From Roseibaca sp. Y0-43 (GTDB lineage Bacteria > Pseudomonadota > Alphaproteobacteria > Rhodobacterales > Rhodobacteraceae), in assembly GCF_020667835.1 (NCBI RefSeq), contig NZ_JAFMPR010000002.1, positions 1 through 64,000 on the forward strand: a DNA stretch of 64,000 bases, read 5' to 3'. Below the pieces are notes generated by a model that searched no databases, was not told the DNA's origin, and was given only the letters and a program-made list of their open reading frames with translations. A program made the position numbers and the translations under genes. Positions 43,572-51,591 of this stretch are shown in pieces (the first letter of the stretch is position 1; each line of letters opens with the position of its first letter).

Positions 43572-44609
43572 TCACATCGGCATCAGCACCCAATAGTCGA
43601 AATCCAGCAGCACATCGCGGTGGTATTTGCCCTCGGCCCCACGCAGCACGAACGGGTCGCCCTTGGTGGCCACGGTGCGCAGCCGCAGCGCGCCCACGCC
43701 GGGGGTCGCGGTTTCGGCGCGGTCCAGAACTTCGGACCAAGCGCGGATCGTGTCGCCCGCGAAACAGGGGTTCGCATGGCTGCCCGCGTTGATCGCAACG
43801 ATCATCTGCGCATTGGCAAGCCCGTTGAAGGACAGCGCGCGCGCTACCGAGATCACATGCCCGCCATAGGCCAAAAGCTTGCCATCCACCCGCTGCGTGC
43901 GGTCGAAATGCACTTTCGACGTGTTTTGCCACAGCCGCGTGGCCAGCATATGCTCGGCCTCTTCCATGGTCATGCCATCGACATGGTCGATCTGCTCGCC
44001 CACGGCATAATCGCCCCAACGGTGCGGGGCACCGGCGAGCGCGCAATCATAGCCGTCGAAGCGCAGCCCCTCGGGCACCACCAGATCGGCGGCGCTGACG
44101 GCATCGGCCAGCTCTGGCAGCACCGTCTCGGGCGCGGGGGCGTCCAGATTGCCCTTGCGGACCATCACCCAGCGCACATAGTCGATGACCAATTCGTCGC
44201 GCTGGTTCATGCCGGTGGTGCGCACATAGACCACACCGGATTTGCCGTTCGAGTTCTGCTTCAGCCCGATCACCTTCGACTGCGCACGCAACGTGTCGCC
44301 GGGGTAGACGGGGCGCAGGAAGCGGCCTTGGGCATAGCCCAGATTCGCCACCGCGTTCACGCTGATATCGGGCACGGATTTGCCAAATACGATGTGAAAC
44401 GCCATCAGGTCATCGACCGGGCTTTCGGGCAGGCCGCAGGCGCGCGCGAATTCATCCGACGAATAAAGTGCGCCCCGCGACGGGTAAAGCGCGTGGTAGA
44501 GCGCGCGCTCGCCGCCCGACACGGTGCGCGGCACGGCATGGGCAATCTCGTCGCCAATGCGGTAGTCTTCGAAGAAGCGGCCCTTGGTGGTTTTGGGAAG
44601 TGTAGTCAT
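43572..44609 (-). CDS. mch: Mesaconyl-CoA hydratase (MaoC-type, ethylmalonyl-CoA pathway)
   Basis: A 345-residue protein of two MaoC/hot-dog domains: residues ~10-165 (GRFFEDYRIGDEIAHAVPRTVSGGE) and ~185-345 (APHRWGDYAVGEQIDHVDGMTMEEAEH). It matches the Rhodobacter enzyme that hydrates mesaconyl-C1-CoA to beta-methylmalyl-CoA in acetate assimilation by the ethylmalonyl-CoA pathway. The gene is near mcl2, as in Rhodobacter sphaeroides to my knowledge. A copy of the hairpin/ATGAAG element ends 13 bases before the start. Confidence 0.9.
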   Translation of the reverse strand: MTTLPKTTKGRFFEDYRIGDEIAHAVPRTVSGGERALYHALYPSRGALYSSDEFARACGLPESPVDDLMAFHIVFGKSVPDISVNAVANLGYAQGRFLRPVYPGDTLRAQSKVIGLKQNSNGKSGVVYVRTTGMNQRDELVIDYVRWVMVRKGNLDAPAPETVLPELADAVSAADLVVPEGLRFDGYDCALAGAPHRWGDYAVGEQIDHVDGMTMEEAEHMLATRLWQNTSKVHFDRTQRVDGKLLAYGGHVISVARALSFNGLANAQMIVAINAGSHANPCFAGDTIRAWSEVLDRAETATPGVGALRLRTVATKGDPFVLRGAEGKYHRDVLLDFDYWVLMPM

Positions 44610-44622
44610 ACGCTTGGGGCCT

Positions 44623-44691
44623 TTTCTTCATCTTGCCGAAAATACGTGCGGGGGAGGCAGGGCCGCTTGCCCCCGATGGGGCGGCAGCCCC
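44623..44691 (-). repeat. Rhodobacteraceae-type hairpin plus TATTTT/ATGAAG element, copy 3
   Basis: On the minus strand, the DUF1737 stop is followed by hairpin GGGGC-TGCC-GCCCC (44691-44678), then CTCCCCC, TATTTT and GCAAGATGAAGAA (44656-44623), then the mch start 13 bases on. Same plan as the copies at 4384-4516 and 39075-39147. Confidence 0.7.
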
Positions 44692-44698
44692 TCTTAGC

Positions 44699-44902
44699 TC
44701 AGAGACTGCCGAGCTTCACCTCGGGCGAATAGGTTGCATCCACCTCTTTGACCACGGCCTGCGCGCAGCGCATCACGCCCGTGGCGGGGTCCGCGGCATA
44801 GGCGGGGCTGCCATGCAGCACCCAGCCCTTGCTCAGCGCCTCTGTCACCTTGTGGCAAAAGGCCGATGTGTCCTCTGCCGTCAGCAAGCGGTAAGCCAGC
44901 AT
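44699..44902 (-). CDS. DUF1737-type small protein
   Basis: A 67-residue cytoplasmic protein, MLAYRLLTAEDTSAFCHKVTEALSKGWVLHGSP, which fits the DUF1737 pattern (short domain with a conserved GW-hydrophobic-GSP turn). Function unknown. The ATG shares its A with the TGA of the preceding nnrU gene, so the pair is translationally coupled. Located between nnrU and mch. Confidence 0.75.
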   Translation of the reverse strand: MLAYRLLTAEDTSAFCHKVTEALSKGWVLHGSPAYAADPATGVMRCAQAVVKEVDATYSPEVKLGSL

Positions 44903-45462
44903 CACGCACCCCCGCCAAAGGGCCATGGGCCAAGCCAGCCATGGATGATGCCAACAACCAGCATCAGGAACACGGCAGACACCAGCGCCACGCCTTCGCG
45001 CCACATGGGCGCTTCGGGCGGGCGGGTCCAGTCGCGGTTCGCGCGGTTGATGACGATAACCGACACCACCGCCCATGCCAGCAGACCGCCAAACAGGATC
45101 ACGCCTTGAACGCTGCCCACAACCAGCAAATGCGCCGTCGCCCATGCCTTGAACCCGGTCAGCTGCGGATGGCGGATCTTGCGAGCGAGGTTGGTTTTCA
45201 TCCCCGACACGGCGAACATGTAAAAGGCGATGAATACCAACAGGTTGTTCAGGTGGATCATCCAGCTTGGCCGCGTCCACAGCCAGATTGGATCGGCCCA
45301 TTTATAGCCGATGACCATCAGAATAACCGACAGTACGATCGCGCCCGTCGCGGCCAGCCGCCCCTGATCGCCCATTGCCGCCCGCTTTTCGGGCATCACG
45401 CGTTTGAACAGATGCGCTGCCCACCACAGCGCCACGCCCAGGATCAGCACCAAGGTGCCCAT
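44902..45462 (-). CDS. NnrU-family membrane protein
   Basis: A 186-residue integral membrane protein with five or six helices. LGVALWWAAHLFKRVMPEKR, NNLLVFIAFYMFAVSGMK and the conserved RHPQLTGFKAWATAHLLVVG are characteristic of NnrU. The family was named from denitrification gene clusters, but homologues are widespread; other MAPEG/isoprenylcysteine-methyltransferase-like proteins share the fold. Here it is 14 bases after mcl2, with no nitrate or nitric-oxide genes around. ATG is preceded by GGGGAGTGAG. Confidence 0.85.
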   Translation of the reverse strand: MGTLVLILGVALWWAAHLFKRVMPEKRAAMGDQGRLAATGAIVLSVILMVIGYKWADPIWLWTRPSWMIHLNNLLVFIAFYMFAVSGMKTNLARKIRHPQLTGFKAWATAHLLVVGSVQGVILFGGLLAWAVVSVIVINRANRDWTRPPEAPMWREGVALVSAVFLMLVVGIIHGWLGPWPFGGGA

Positions 45463-45476
45463 ATCGCTCACTCCCC

Positions 45477-46334
45477 TCAAGAGGCGAGGGCTTCCGCCTT
45501 CGCCAGGATTTGTTTCGCGGTGACTATGTGCAGATTCTCGACGATCTTTCCATCCAGAACCGCCACGCCCTCGCCGCGCGCGGTGGCGGCGTTATAGGCT
45601 TCGATCTGGCGGCGCGCGGTGTCGATCTCGTCTGACGAGGGCGCGAAGATGCGGTTGGCGATTTCCAGCTGCGCAGGGTGGATCAGGCTTTTGCCGTCAA
45701 AGCCCATGTCGCGGCCCTGCTCGCATTCGGCCTTCAGGCCCGCGCCGTCGCGGAACGCGTTATAGACCCCATCGACCACGACCAGCCCGCGCGCTTTGGC
45801 GGCCAGAACCCCCATTTGCAGACTGGCCAAGAGCGGCATCCGGTCGGCGCGGTAGCGCAGGCCCATGTCCTTGGCCAGATCGTTGGTGCCCATGATAAAG
45901 CCTGCCATGCGCGGCGCGCCGGCAATTTCCAGCGCGTTCAGAATGCCAAGGGGCGATTCCATCATGGCCCAGATGCGGGTCTCGGCGGTCTCGGGGCGGG
46001 CATCCAGACGGCGGGCCAGATCCTCGATATGAGCGGCACAATCGACCTTGGGCAGCAGGATCGCCTCGGGGCGGGCGGCGGCGATCACGTCCAGATCATC
46101 CGCACCCCATTCGCTGCTCAGCGCGTTGATGCGCACCAGCTTCGCGCGGTTGCCATAATCCAGCGTTTGAAGCGTCTCTGCCAGCAGCTTGCGCGCGCGG
46201 GGTTTTTCGTCGATGGCGACGGCATCTTCCAGATCGAAGATGATCGCATCGGTGGGCAGGTCGGTTGCCTTGTGCAACGCGCGTTCTTTCGAGCCGGGAA
46301 TATACAGCACGGACCGGAAGGGGCGGGTGTCCAT
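45477..46334 (-). CDS. mcl2: (3S)-malyl-CoA thioesterase, Mcl2 type
   Basis: A 285-residue member of the CitE/malyl-CoA lyase family. The N-terminus FRSVLYIPGSKERALHKA, the metal-binding DLEDAVAIDEK and ILLPKVDCAAHIEDL, WAMMESPLGILNALEIA and SLIHPAQLEIANRIFAPS agree with Rhodobacter Mcl2 rather than the longer Mcl1. Mcl2 hydrolyses (3S)-malyl-CoA to malate and CoA, completing acetate assimilation. ATG follows GGAGGTCAC; an upstream frame extension is not protein-like. A motif shared with the acnA upstream region is found 90 bases ahead. Confidence 0.88.
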   Translation of the reverse strand: MDTRPFRSVLYIPGSKERALHKATDLPTDAIIFDLEDAVAIDEKPRARKLLAETLQTLDYGNRAKLVRINALSSEWGADDLDVIAAARPEAILLPKVDCAAHIEDLARRLDARPETAETRIWAMMESPLGILNALEIAGAPRMAGFIMGTNDLAKDMGLRYRADRMPLLASLQMGVLAAKARGLVVVDGVYNAFRDGAGLKAECEQGRDMGFDGKSLIHPAQLEIANRIFAPSSDEIDTARRQIEAYNAATARGEGVAVLDGKIVENLHIVTAKQILAKAEALAS

Positions 46335-46423
46335 CGTGACCTCCGAAAGCAAGAATCTTGCGCCGGTTCCACCAGTTTCGCAAAGAAATGGCAAGGGGTA
46401 ATATGCTGCAATGCGGCAAATCG

Positions 46424-46442
46424 GTATACTTTTGTGCGCAAA
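46424..46442 (-). promoter_or_regulatory. GTATAC-N2-TTGTGCRCAAA motif upstream of mcl2
   Basis: GTATACTTTTGTGCGCAAA lies 90-108 bases upstream of the mcl2 start. With identical internal spacing and strand relation, a near copy sits 93-111 bases upstream of acnA. The core TTGTGCGCAA is an almost perfect palindrome. A regulator of carbon assimilation is the natural explanation. The divergent small-protein gene at 46529 could share the site. Confidence 0.55.
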
Positions 46443-46528
46443 CATGGCGCGTGCGCCACATTAACCAAGCTTTTGCACCTGTCGGGCAGGCTGTGCGACG
46501 TGGGGTCATCCTGTGACGGAGCACCGAT

Positions 46529-46816
46529 ATGCGTCTTTTCCTTGCCCTTTGTTTCGCCGTCTGCGCCAGCACCGCCCAGGCGCAGACCATGCCCTGCGCC
46601 GCCCGCGCCAAGGTTTTGGACATGCTGGCCAAGGCGGAACAAACCCGTCGCGCGGTGGGCCATGCGGGCCAGTCGATCATGGAAACCTTCGCCTCTGAGG
46701 CGGGCGCGTGGACCATCACCGTCAGCCTGCCCGACGGGCGCATGTGCCTGTTGGCCAATGGGCAGGATTACACCGCACGGGACGAGCTTTTCCCGGCCTC
46801 TGGCACCGCGCTCTAG
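46529..46816 (+). CDS. Small secreted protein of unknown function
   Basis: A 95-residue exported protein, signal peptide MRLFLALCFAVCASTAQA. The mature part has paired cysteines (TMPCAARAKV and GRMCLLANG) and ends with DELFPASG. No family recognised, though the WTITVSLPDGRMCLLANG stretch resembles small periplasmic proteins common in Rhodobacteraceae. Divergent from mcl2. Confidence 0.6.
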   Translation: MRLFLALCFAVCASTAQAQTMPCAARAKVLDMLAKAEQTRRAVGHAGQSIMETFASEAGAWTITVSLPDGRMCLLANGQDYTARDELFPASGTAL

Positions 46817-46882
46817 CCGGTTTTCATTGATCCATGGGCGGCGCATGGGGTATGCCGGGGCCAGCATCCAAAAGGCCGCGCC

Positions 46883-48208
46883 ATGACCCATCTTCTGCAC
46901 CGCTCCATCCATTCCGCCCCGCGCGTGGCCCGTTCCGCGCAGGGGATCCGCTTTACCGACACAGAGGGGCGCACCTATATCGACGCCTCTGGCGGCGCGG
47001 CGGTGTCCTGCCTTGGGCATGGGCACCCGGATGTTCTGGCGGCACTGCATGAACAACTCGACAAGCTGGCCTATGCGCATACCGGCTTTTTCACCACCGA
47101 TGTGGCAGAGGAACTGGCCGACCGGCTTGTGGCCGATGCGCCCGAGGGGCTGGACCACGTCTACCTCGTGTCAGGCGGGTCCGAGGCGGTCGAGGCGGCG
47201 CTGAAGATGGCGCGCCAGTATTTCACCGAAACCGGCCAGCCCCAGCGCCGCCACATCATCGCGCGCCGCCAAAGCTATCACGGCAACACGTTGGGTGCAC
47301 TGGCGGCGGGCGGCAACGAATGGCGGCGCGCGCAGTTCAAACCGCTTCTGATGGACGCGCATCACATCGCGCCCTGTTTCGCCTATCGCGAACAGCAGGC
47401 GGGCGAAACCGATGCCGCTTATGCCACCCGCGCGGCGGGCGAGCTGGAAGCGAAGATACTGGAGCTTGGCCCCGACACGGTCTGTGCCTTTATCGCCGAA
47501 CCCGTGGTGGGTGCGACGGCGGGCGCGGTCCCGTCGGTGGGCGATTATTTCAAGCAGATCCGCGCGATTTGCGACAAGTACGGCGTTTTGCTGATCCTTG
47601 ATGAAGTCATGTGCGGCATGGGGCGCACCGGCAGCCTCTATGCCTGCGAACAGGATGGCGTGGTGCCTGACCTTCTGACCATCGCCAAGGGCTTGGGCGG
47701 CGGCTATCAGCCGGTGGGGGCGACGCTGCTCAGCGACCGCATCTATCAGGCCTTTGCCAAGGGGACCGGGTTTTTCCAGCACGGGCATACCTATATGGGC
47801 CACCCGATGGCGGCGGCGGCGGCTTTGGCGGTGCAAAAGGTCATTGCGCGCGACAATCTGTTGGGCAATGTGCAGGCCATGGGCGCGCATCTGCGCGACC
47901 AATTGCAAGCGGCCTTTGGCCAGCACGCGCATGTGGGCGATATTCGCGGGCGCGGGCTGTTTCAGGCGATCGAACTGGTGGCTGATCGTGACACGAAAGC
48001 GCCCTTCGACCCCGCGCGCAAACTGCACGCGCGGATCAAGACCGAAGCGATGGCGCGGGGGCTTATGGTCTACCCGATGGGAGGGACCATTGACGGGGTG
48101 CGCGGCGATCATGTGCTGCTGGCACCGCCCTTCATCGTAACGAAAGACGATGTCGACCAGATCGTCGGGCGGCTGGCACAGGCGGTGGACGCGGCGCTGG
48201 CGGCGTAG
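46883..48208 (+). CDS. Class III PLP-dependent aminotransferase
   Basis: A 441-residue fold-type I aminotransferase. The PLP-binding lysine is in LLTIAKGLGGGYQPVGA near residue 275, preceded by LLILDEVMCGMGRTG, and the cofactor phosphate site GGSEAVEAALKMAR is near 100. Related enzymes use omega-amino acids, beta-alanine, taurine or polyamines with pyruvate; the specificity here cannot be fixed. Transcribed alone, with a structured repeat after the stop codon. Confidence 0.87.
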   Translation: MTHLLHRSIHSAPRVARSAQGIRFTDTEGRTYIDASGGAAVSCLGHGHPDVLAALHEQLDKLAYAHTGFFTTDVAEELADRLVADAPEGLDHVYLVSGGSEAVEAALKMARQYFTETGQPQRRHIIARRQSYHGNTLGALAAGGNEWRRAQFKPLLMDAHHIAPCFAYREQQAGETDAAYATRAAGELEAKILELGPDTVCAFIAEPVVGATAGAVPSVGDYFKQIRAICDKYGVLLILDEVMCGMGRTGSLYACEQDGVVPDLLTIAKGLGGGYQPVGATLLSDRIYQAFAKGTGFFQHGHTYMGHPMAAAAALAVQKVIARDNLLGNVQAMGAHLRDQLQAAFGQHAHVGDIRGRGLFQAIELVADRDTKAPFDPARKLHARIKTEAMARGLMVYPMGGTIDGVRGDHVLLAPPFIVTKDDVDQIVGRLAQAVDAALAA

Positions 48209-48217
48209 GGGCAGGGC

Positions 48218-48350
48218 AGCGGCGGGCCGCGGTCTGCCGCTGCCGCGCGTGGATTTGGGCACTTTATGGCGACCAAGTCCGCATAACCCGTGAGCGGAGC
48301 ACTTGCGGTTTCCAAAGCGGCAGGCCTCTGGGGCGGCCCACCGCTGCCCG
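48218..48350 (+). repeat. Dispersed intergenic repeat, copy 2
   Basis: Aligns with 7072-7200 in the same orientation. The left end carries a perfect 9-base inverted repeat, GGCAGCGGC (48215-48223) and GCCGCTGCC (48236-48244), directly after the aminotransferase stop, and the right end contains CGGCAGGCC and a CGGCCC/CCGCTG block. No credible protein is encoded. Confidence 0.6.
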
Positions 48351-48388
48351 TGGGGCGCGTTCCGCGCCTGTTAACCACGGGCTTCGGT

Positions 48389-48955
48389 TTAAAATTTCAG
48401 CGCATGGTGCAGGATCGTCGGCACCACCAGCTCTTCCTCGTCGACCAGATGGCGGTCCAGAAAGCGCTCAAAACCTTCCAACTGCGCCAACATCGCCCCC
48501 GCGCTGGCCTTTTGGTCGGCGCCCTTGTCCTGCAACGCGCGCAGATGGCCATTCGCCGCATCCGTCAGCGCGGAAAGCTGCGCATCCAGCGCGTGGTGGT
48601 CGGCATCCAGCAACTCGAACCCCTGCGCCAGCCGCGCCTCTGCCTGTGCCAGAACCGGGAAGTAATGCGCGTCTTCTATGTGATGATGCCCGTGCAACTC
48701 GTTTATCAGGAAGCCCCCCAAACGCGCCGTCATCTGCCCATGCGCCGGCGCATCGCGCCCGGCATCCAGAAAGCCGCGCGTGTCGTCCTGCCATTGCGCC
48801 AGGGCGCGGCGGAACATCAGGTGCCGCTCCAGCCAGAAGCGGGTCAGCCCGTCGAAATTATGATGGCTTTCCCACATGTTGCGCGGATATTGTTCCAGCA
48901 ACACGCGAAGCGCGTCGGGCAGGCGGGTGCGATGGGCAAGGTCGATCTGTGTCAT
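48389..48955 (-). CDS. Hemerythrin-like domain protein
   Basis: A 188-residue four-helix protein with a hemerythrin-type set of ligands: WESHHNFDGL, HGHHHIEDAHYFP, DADHHALD and RHLVDEEELVVP. Such proteins hold a di-iron site and sense or store oxygen, nitric oxide or iron. ATG follows GCGCGCC with no strong ribosome-binding site; a TTG lies three codons upstream. Convergent with the aminotransferase gene across the repeat, and 31 bases downstream of the ASKHA gene on the same strand. Confidence 0.82.
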   Translation of the reverse strand: MTQIDLAHRTRLPDALRVLLEQYPRNMWESHHNFDGLTRFWLERHLMFRRALAQWQDDTRGFLDAGRDAPAHGQMTARLGGFLINELHGHHHIEDAHYFPVLAQAEARLAQGFELLDADHHALDAQLSALTDAANGHLRALQDKGADQKASAGAMLAQLEGFERFLDRHLVDEEELVVPTILHHALKF

Positions 48956-48986
48956 GGCGCGCAAGCTAACCTGCCGCCGCCCCGCT

Positions 48987-50999
48987 TCAACCCCGTTTGC
49001 GCCGCCGCCCTTCGCTGCCGCCGCTGTTGAAGCTGACCTGCGGCAGCGTCACCACCTGCGACAGGTGCGGGAAGGGGGCGGTTGCATGGGGCAGGGCATT
49101 GGCGGCCACGAAATGTTCCTGGAAGCGCGGCTCTATCGCGGTTTCGACCTTGTGAATGCGGGTCACGGTCCGCTCGATCGCCGCGCGCTCGGATTTCGAG
49201 CAGAGCGCCATGCGCGCGCCCGTGCCCGCCGCGTTCCCGGCACTTGTGACACGGTCCAAGGGCGCGTCGGGGATCATGCCCAGCACCATCGCGTGTTTGG
49301 GGCTGATATGCGCGCCGAACGCGCCCGCCAGAACGATGCGGTCGACCGTGTCGGTGCCGATTTCATCCATCAACAGCCGCGCCCCCGCATAAAGCGCCGA
49401 TTTCGCAAGCTGGATCGCGCGGATGTCGCCTTGGGTGACGGTAATGCGCGGCCCACCGGTGGCGGTGGCGTCATGGATGACATAGGCGTGCGTGCGCCCC
49501 TCTGGCACGCAGCGCTCTGTCCCGGTTTGCGCCGACGACCCGATCAGCCCAGAGGCATCGACCAGCCCTGCCATGCGCATTTCTGCCACGGCCTCGATAA
49601 TGCCCGAACCGCATATGCCGGTGACATTGGCGGCGAATTCGGGGTCATCCGACCATAGGTCCGACCCGATGACGCGGAAGCGCGGCTCCTTTGTGAAGGG
49701 GTCGATTTCGATGCGTTCGATGGCGCCGGGCGCGGCGCGCTGACCAGAGGAGATTTGTGCGCCCTCGAAGGCCGGTCCGGTGGGCGAGGAACAGGCCAGC
49801 ACGCGGCGCGTGTCGCCCAAGAGGATCTCGGCATTCGTGCCGACATCGACGATCAGCACAAGGTCATCCGATTGCTCTGGCGCTTCCGACAGCGCCACGG
49901 CGGCGGCATCCGCCCCCACATGCCCCGCGATGCAGGGCAGAAGATAGGCGCGCGCGGCGGGGTTCAGCGCGGTCAGGTCCAAGTCGCGCGCCCCAAGCGA
50001 CAGCGCGCCCGATGTGGCCAGTGCAAAGGGGGCTTGACCCAGTTCCACCGGGTCCACGCCCAACAACAGATGGTGCATGACTGGGTTGCACACGATCACC
50101 ACTTCCATGATCTGGCGCGCGTTGCAGCCCGCGTCTGATGCCAGCGCGGCGATCAGCGTATCAAGACTGTCGCGCACCGCGCGCGTCATCTCTGCATCGC
50201 CGCCGGGGTTCATCATGGCGTAGCTGACACGGCTCATCAGGTCTTCGCCGAAGCGGATTTGCGGGTTCATGATGCCAGAGGACGCCACGACCTGCCCATC
50301 GCGCAGATCGCACAAATGCGCGGCGATGGTGGTTGATCCCAGATCAATCGCCAGCCCGTAAAGCGCGCCGTCATACAGCCCCGGCCAGATGTCGAGCACC
50401 TGCGCCGGCCCGCCCGAGTGGTCGGCAAACAGCGCGACCGTGACCTGCCAATTGCCGGCGCGCAAGGTGGGTTGCAGCTTGCGCAGCACGTCCAACCCCA
50501 TCGAAATCTCGGCCACGTCCCATTGCGTGCGCAAGGCCGCCCCAAGCCGTTCCAGATCGCCCGAAGGCTCGTGCATGTCGGGTTGGGCCACCTCGACAAA
50601 GAACAGGCGCGTCGCCGGGTCCATGACCATGGGCCGGGCGCTGGCATCCTTGCGCACGACCTGTTTGTGAAGCTGGCTTTCCGCTGGCACGTCGATGACC
50701 ACATCGCCCATGATCTGCGCCTGACAGCCCAGACGCCGCCCGTCGATCAGCCCGCGCTTGTCCTTGTAGCGCTGCTCGACCGCGTTCCACGCGGACAGCG
50801 CGTCGGCGGCGACATTCACGCCATGTTTGGGAAAATCGCCATAGCCCGGCGTGATCTGGCACTTGGAACAAATGCCGCGCCCGCCGCAGACCGAATCGAG
50901 GTCCACCCCCAATTTCCGCGCCGCCGTCAGCACGGGCGTGCCAAGGGCGAACCGCCCCCGTTTGCCAGAGGGCGTGAAGATCACCAATGCGTCGGACAT
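48987..50999 (-). CDS. ASKHA/ferredoxin-domain corrinoid activation protein (RamA/RACo-like)
   Basis: A 670-residue protein. An N-terminal 2Fe-2S ferredoxin domain has cysteines in DSVCGGRGICSKCQI and RRLGCQAQ (residues ~38-95). A middle linker is followed by an actin-like ASKHA ATPase (DUF4445 type) with GLAIDLGSTTIAAHLCDL near 215, VDVGTNAEILLG near 395 and GAFGAHISPKHAM near 590. Such proteins use ATP to drive reductive reactivation of cob(II)alamin in corrinoid methyltransferase systems. No methyltransferase or corrinoid protein is encoded in the window. Confidence 0.87.
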   Translation of the reverse strand: MSDALVIFTPSGKRGRFALGTPVLTAARKLGVDLDSVCGGRGICSKCQITPGYGDFPKHGVNVAADALSAWNAVEQRYKDKRGLIDGRRLGCQAQIMGDVVIDVPAESQLHKQVVRKDASARPMVMDPATRLFFVEVAQPDMHEPSGDLERLGAALRTQWDVAEISMGLDVLRKLQPTLRAGNWQVTVALFADHSGGPAQVLDIWPGLYDGALYGLAIDLGSTTIAAHLCDLRDGQVVASSGIMNPQIRFGEDLMSRVSYAMMNPGGDAEMTRAVRDSLDTLIAALASDAGCNARQIMEVVIVCNPVMHHLLLGVDPVELGQAPFALATSGALSLGARDLDLTALNPAARAYLLPCIAGHVGADAAAVALSEAPEQSDDLVLIVDVGTNAEILLGDTRRVLACSSPTGPAFEGAQISSGQRAAPGAIERIEIDPFTKEPRFRVIGSDLWSDDPEFAANVTGICGSGIIEAVAEMRMAGLVDASGLIGSSAQTGTERCVPEGRTHAYVIHDATATGGPRITVTQGDIRAIQLAKSALYAGARLLMDEIGTDTVDRIVLAGAFGAHISPKHAMVLGMIPDAPLDRVTSAGNAAGTGARMALCSKSERAAIERTVTRIHKVETAIEPRFQEHFVAANALPHATAPFPHLSQVVTLPQVSFNSGGSEGRRRKRG

Positions 51000-51081
51000 G
51001 CTGTGCCTACCTGCCAATCAACAGGGTTCCAGATACCCTTTTGCACGGCGCGGGAAAGGCTTGTTCGCGTCACATGGCGCG

Positions 51082-51102
51082 AAAAAAGCGTCAGCGGCTG
51101 AC
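51082..51102 (-). terminator. Terminator overlapping the stop of the first usp gene
   Basis: On the minus strand GTCAG-CCG-CTGAC is followed by GC and six T. The stem includes the last codons and the TGA of the universal stress gene, an economical arrangement. The stem is short (five pairs), so strength is uncertain. Confidence 0.5.
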
Positions 51103-51507
51103 CAGAACCGACACTTGGCTGTGGCGCACCACCCGCGACGCGGTCGAGCCGATGAAATAATCGCCCATGCCCGGCTTGTGGCTGGCGATCATGATAAGGT
51201 CGGCATGGCATTCCTCGGCGCAGGCGAGGATATTCTCGGACGGACGCCCGCCGCGAATATCGACATCGACGCGTTTCGCCTTGGCGGTGGCGGCGAGCGA
51301 GTCGAGCTGCTCGCGGATGGCCTTGCGGTGTTCCAGCAATTGCTCTTTCGCGACGGCGGCGGCCAGATAGGCGGGCACCTCGTCCAGCACATGAACAAGG
51401 GTGATCGTGCCGTCTGGGCCGATCAGTCTGTTGGCCTTTTCGATCAACGCGCGGCTGGTGGCCCCTTGGTTGAACAAGGCGACGGCCACGACGATGGAAT
51501 TATACAT
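51091..51507 (-). CDS. Universal stress protein (UspF/G-like), downstream copy
   Basis: A 138-residue universal stress protein, ATG after GGAGGACAGC. MYNSIVVAVALFNQGATSRALIEKA and the C-terminal DLIMIASHKPGMGDYFIGSTASRVVRHSQVSVLVSR fit the UspF/UspG branch, which bind ATP or related nucleotides. Role is inferred as survival under starvation or low oxygen. It is a paralogue, same length, of the gene 84 bases upstream on the same strand. Confidence 0.85.
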   Translation of the reverse strand: MYNSIVVAVALFNQGATSRALIEKANRLIGPDGTITLVHVLDEVPAYLAAAVAKEQLLEHRKAIREQLDSLAATAKAKRVDVDIRGGRPSENILACAEECHADLIMIASHKPGMGDYFIGSTASRVVRHSQVSVLVSR

Positions 51508-51552
51508 GCTGTCCTCCGGGCGGTGAGTGTGATGCCCTCTCAGACTGGCACA

Positions 51553-51582
51553 GGGCCGCGCGCTTGGCAAACCGCGCGGCCC
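51553..51582 (-). other. Strong hairpin between the two usp genes
   Basis: GGGCCGCGCG (51553-51562) and CGCGCGGCCC (51573-51582) form a perfect 10-base-pair stem with a 10-base loop, between the upstream usp stop (51592) and the downstream usp start (51507). No T-tract follows on the coding strand, so it may stabilise or process a bicistronic message rather than end it. Confidence 0.55.
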
Positions 51583-51591
51583 CTTATGGTG

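Noticed and set aside
43507-44046. N-terminal extension of the secreted protein at 43072
   Set aside because: The frame is open upstream but overlaps mch and is arginine-rich; a signal peptide with its own GAGGAGAG site starts at 43506.
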